Shown piece after piece: positions 62,140 to 64,000 of a stretch of DNA of 64,000 bases; positions within the stretch are counted from its first letter, which is position 1, and each line of letters starts with the position of its first letter. The notes below the pieces were generated by a model. The model ran no database searches and was not told the DNA's origin. It saw nothing but the letters and a program-made list of their open reading frames with translations. A program made the translations under genes and the position numbers. This stretch comes from Streptococcus infantis (lineage in GTDB: Bacteria > Bacillota > Bacilli > Lactobacillales > Streptococcaceae): assembly GCF_019929665.1 (NCBI RefSeq), contig NZ_JAHZPZ010000001.1, positions 310,001-374,000 on the forward strand, given 5' to 3'.

Positions 62140-62678
62140 CTTTGACCAAATTTTGACCAAATATTTGTTTTGATTTTTATGATTATGAAGTTAAGTAGAT
62201 CATAGGAGTAAGTCTTTATAGGTATAAGTTATTTATGTTCGCTATGTTAGTTAAATAATTAATTTTTGACTGTTTTATCTCTGTTTAATGTAAATTAGTT
62301 ATGAGGAGTATTGTCTCGTTTATATACGAATATGTAAAATAATGATACAATGATATTATATAGAAAATAGTAGATATTTGACTGACTATAAAAAAATGGA
62401 GGTTATTTATGAATAGCAAGGAATGGATTATGGAATTTGAATCTTTAAATGTATGATTACTATAACCGTTATAAAATCAATAAGAAACGTTGTGGTCGGA
62501 ATTTTTGATATCTTCTAAGAGTAGTCAGAGGATTATTGATTTAATAACAGAAGTACACGAAGACATATATTTAACATCTATTATTTTACCCATCCCGAAG
62601 ATTTTAGCTCAATCTTTAGCATTTTGGTAAAGTATGGAAAAAGTACAAGTAAATATATTTTATCGAAAGGAGAGATAT
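62140..62678 (+). other. Degenerate AT-rich region downstream of tRNA-Arg
   Basis: About 540 bases with no gene I can support. It starts with a direct repeat TTTGACCAAA (62141-62150, 62152-62161). Read on the minus strand, this part and the terminator stay open towards the tRNA, as the 3' end of an integrase gene would. At 62409 a 15-codon frame with a strong SD (GGAGG) stops early. A 39-codon stretch at 62511-62627 is open but has no start. The region looks like eroded mobile-element DNA. Confidence 0.5.
62409..62456 (+). pseudogene. Possible 5' fragment of a small protein gene
   Basis: ATG with a perfect SD (GGAGG, 6-base spacing) opens a frame of only 15 codons, MNSKEWIMEFESLNV. The start resembles the N-terminal W-xxxF-xxxN segment seen in several small streptococcal proteins, followed by a break. 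Could also be a real leader peptide; evidence is slight. Confidence 0.3.
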
Positions 62679-63665
62679 ATGAGTGAAATAGTTATTAATG
62701 CTCAGAATTTATCTAAAAATTTTTATAATTTTGATTCAAGACTCCCATTTATCAAGAGATTTTTGAAACGTAATCAAATAACGATTCGAGCTGTTCAAGA
62801 TATTAGTTTTACGATTAAGAGAGGGAGTATAGTTGGCTTTATTGGGAGTAATGGAGCTGGTAAATCCACAACGATTAAAATGTTGACTGGGACTCTTTAT
62901 CCTAGTTCCGGAAAATTAGAAGTGAATGGAGAAATTCCATTTAAAAGAAGTATAAATTTTAGAAAAAAAATTTCAATAGTAGTAGGAAATAAATTACAGT
63001 TATTTCAAGATGTTTCGGCTATGGATTATTTTCAATTGATTGGTACTTTATATGAGGTAGAACCGGCGATTTTACAAGAACGAATTCAGGAATTAAGCAA
63101 TTTGTTGAATGTAAAAGATCAGCTTTACCAGCAGGTCCGGACCCTCTCTCTTGGACAAAAAATGAAAATGGAGTTTATCGCGGCATCTTTAACAAGTCCG
63201 GAAATATTATTTTTAGACGAGCCTACTATAGGGTTAGATATACAGTCTAAAAAAGATATCAGAACATTTTTAAAGAAAATGAATGAAGAATGTCATACTA
63301 CTATTATTTTAACGAGTCATGATATGGATGATATTTCGTCTGTTTGTGACGAATTAATCGTCATTGACAAAGGAAAAATTATTTTGCAGGAGTCAATGGA
63401 TGTTATTTTATCTAAATTTTCTGATTTTAAATATTTAAAGATAAAAATGACATTAGATTTGGTACCAGAGTTATGCTCTGTTAAAGGAGTAGTAGTCATT
63501 TCTCAAACAAAATCGGAATGTATACTAAAAATACCTAGAGATTTTGTCTTTGAGACATTAGAATCAATCAATAAGCTTGTAGATATAGAAGATTTTGAAA
63601 TATCAAATCTTTCTTTAGAAGAAATTATTTTACAAAACTATTTTACAAAAAAGGAGCACAATTGA
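62679..63665 (+). CDS. ABC-2 type exporter ATP-binding protein
   Basis: 328-aa ATPase. An N-terminal extension (about 1-45, with LPFIKRFLKRNQ) precedes Walker A GSNGAGKST; the signature is LSLGQKMKMEF and Walker B is ILFLDEPTIGLD, with switch His in TSHDMDD. The layout matches the COG4586-type exporters, whose two permeases are encoded downstream, and the next gene fits. ATG 62679 follows SD AAAGGAGAG. Strongly AT-rich relative to rplS and other core genes, suggesting acquisition. Cargo unknown. Confidence 0.88.
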   Translation: MSEIVINAQNLSKNFYNFDSRLPFIKRFLKRNQITIRAVQDISFTIKRGSIVGFIGSNGAGKSTTIKMLTGTLYPSSGKLEVNGEIPFKRSINFRKKISIVVGNKLQLFQDVSAMDYFQLIGTLYEVEPAILQERIQELSNLLNVKDQLYQQVRTLSLGQKMKMEFIAASLTSPEILFLDEPTIGLDIQSKKDIRTFLKKMNEECHTTIILTSHDMDDISSVCDELIVIDKGKIILQESMDVILSKFSDFKYLKIKMTLDLVPELCSVKGVVVISQTKSECILKIPRDFVFETLESINKLVDIEDFEISNLSLEEIILQNYFTKKEHN

Positions 63666-64000
63666 AAAAAGAAATGTCTATTATTCTGATATCATTTCGA
63701 TCTATTTTGAACTATAAATCAAGTGTACTATTGTTAATGTTACAGGCAAGTATACAAATTATGATATCAGTATTTTTATGGACGTATATATATCAGAGTA
63801 ACCAGATAAATATAGCAGGATATGATTTTACCTCAATGGTTCAATACTATTTGGGGACTATAATTTTTTCATATTTTGTTTTTTATCCAGTTGATTGGGA
63901 AATCAATGACGATGTTCATTCAGGAAATTTTTTTAGCATATTAATAAAACCTGTTACTTTTTATAAGTATTATTTTTGTAAAATGCTTGGAGATAGGCTT
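63662..64000 (+). CDS. ABC-2 type exporter permease (partial, runs off the window)
   Basis: The first 113 codons are present and open to the window end. It starts with TTG overlapping the ATPase stop (ATTGA), with SD AAAGGAG 5-6 bases upstream; ATG at 63674 is an alternative. Basic N-terminus, then membrane segments at about 18-45 and 60-80, followed by NDDVHSGNFFSILIKPVTFYKYYF, a pattern (xxxGxxxxLLxKPxxxxxY) typical of COG4587/COG3694 exporter permeases. Coupled to the ATPase gene. Confidence 0.8.
   Translation, partial: MKKEMSIILISFRSILNYKSSVLLLMLQASIQIMISVFLWTYIYQSNQINIAGYDFTSMVQYYLGTIIFSYFVFYPVDWEINDDVHSGNFFSILIKPVTFYKYYFCKMLGDRL

Noticed and set aside
62029-62200. A minus-strand frame running from the TTTGACCAAA repeat through tRNA-Arg as a protein gene
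   Set aside because: Frames antisense to tRNAs often stay open by chance. No start, SD or catalytic motif is present, so at most it is the worn end of an integrase.
62325-62332. A second exact TACGAATA, suggesting a com-box in the island edge
   Set aside because: It lacks the upstream T-rich tract, no intact gene follows at the right distance, and one or two chance copies of an 8-mer are expected in 64 kb of AT-rich DNA.

Overview
The window is a stretch of chromosome from a low-GC Gram-positive bacterium, almost certainly a mitis-group Streptococcus (S. mitis / S. oralis / S. infantis type). The reasons are pneumococcus-like gene neighbourhoods (nucleoside ABC transporter–plsY–parE–parC–ilvE; rpsA–dnaX–sufCDSUB; comEA–comEC; the atp operon; tmk–holB–yabA–rsmI), a BOX repeat inside the atp operon, and a sigma-X com-box in front of comEA. 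Nearly all of it is housekeeping sequence; three accessory or decayed zones stand out.

Layout. 1-3771: nucleoside ABC importer (end of the binding lipoprotein, ATPase, two permeases). 3802-4443: plsY, convergent. 4579-13169: parE and parC, separated by about 4.2 kb of AT-rich accessory DNA holding a two-gene AAA-ATPase + TOPRIM/DUF4435-like pair (candidate PARIS-like anti-phage system), a 644-bp gene-free stretch, an ANT(6)-like adenylyltransferase and an unknown membrane protein. 13294-18607: ilvE, an oligopeptide-binding lipoprotein, a DUF969/DUF979 membrane pair and pyroglutamyl peptidase. 18732-23000: a DUF2969 protein, tRNA-Tyr, tRNA-Gln, rpsA, a GAF-type methionine sulfoxide reductase, dnaX and a DUF3272 protein. 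23153-28347: sufCDSUB Fe-S assembly operon. 28473-28787: wreck of an amino-acid permease. 28817-32659: dacA (minus strand), an AI-2E family protein and tuf. 32930-35684: tmk-holB-yabA-rsmI. 35818-40749: trmFO, pyrH-frr, cvfB-yozE, phoH. 40799-41911: ald (minus strand). 42152-46721: comEA-comEC DNA uptake genes, a U32-family tRNA hydroxylation gene and a CHY zinc-finger protein. 46950-53389: F1Fo-ATPase operon with a BOX element between atpG and atpD. 53433-61987: lactonase, a second AI-2E protein, TPR protein, DegV, HU, L31, a DHH phosphodiesterase, flavodoxin, chorismate mutase, two fluoride channel genes and rplS with its L19 leader. 62029-64000: tRNA-Arg followed by a degenerate AT-rich stretch and the start of an ABC-2 type exporter, probably the edge of a genomic island.

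Most transcription units end in clear intrinsic terminators, several of them shared by convergent genes. Many promoters are visible, including two (plsY and the GAF protein) whose extended -10 box lies exactly six bases before the start codon, predicting leaderless mRNAs.

The strongest candidate for an undescribed or under-described system is the ATPase/TOPRIM pair at 6546-8461 in the parE-parC interval, a locus known to vary in length among viridans streptococci.
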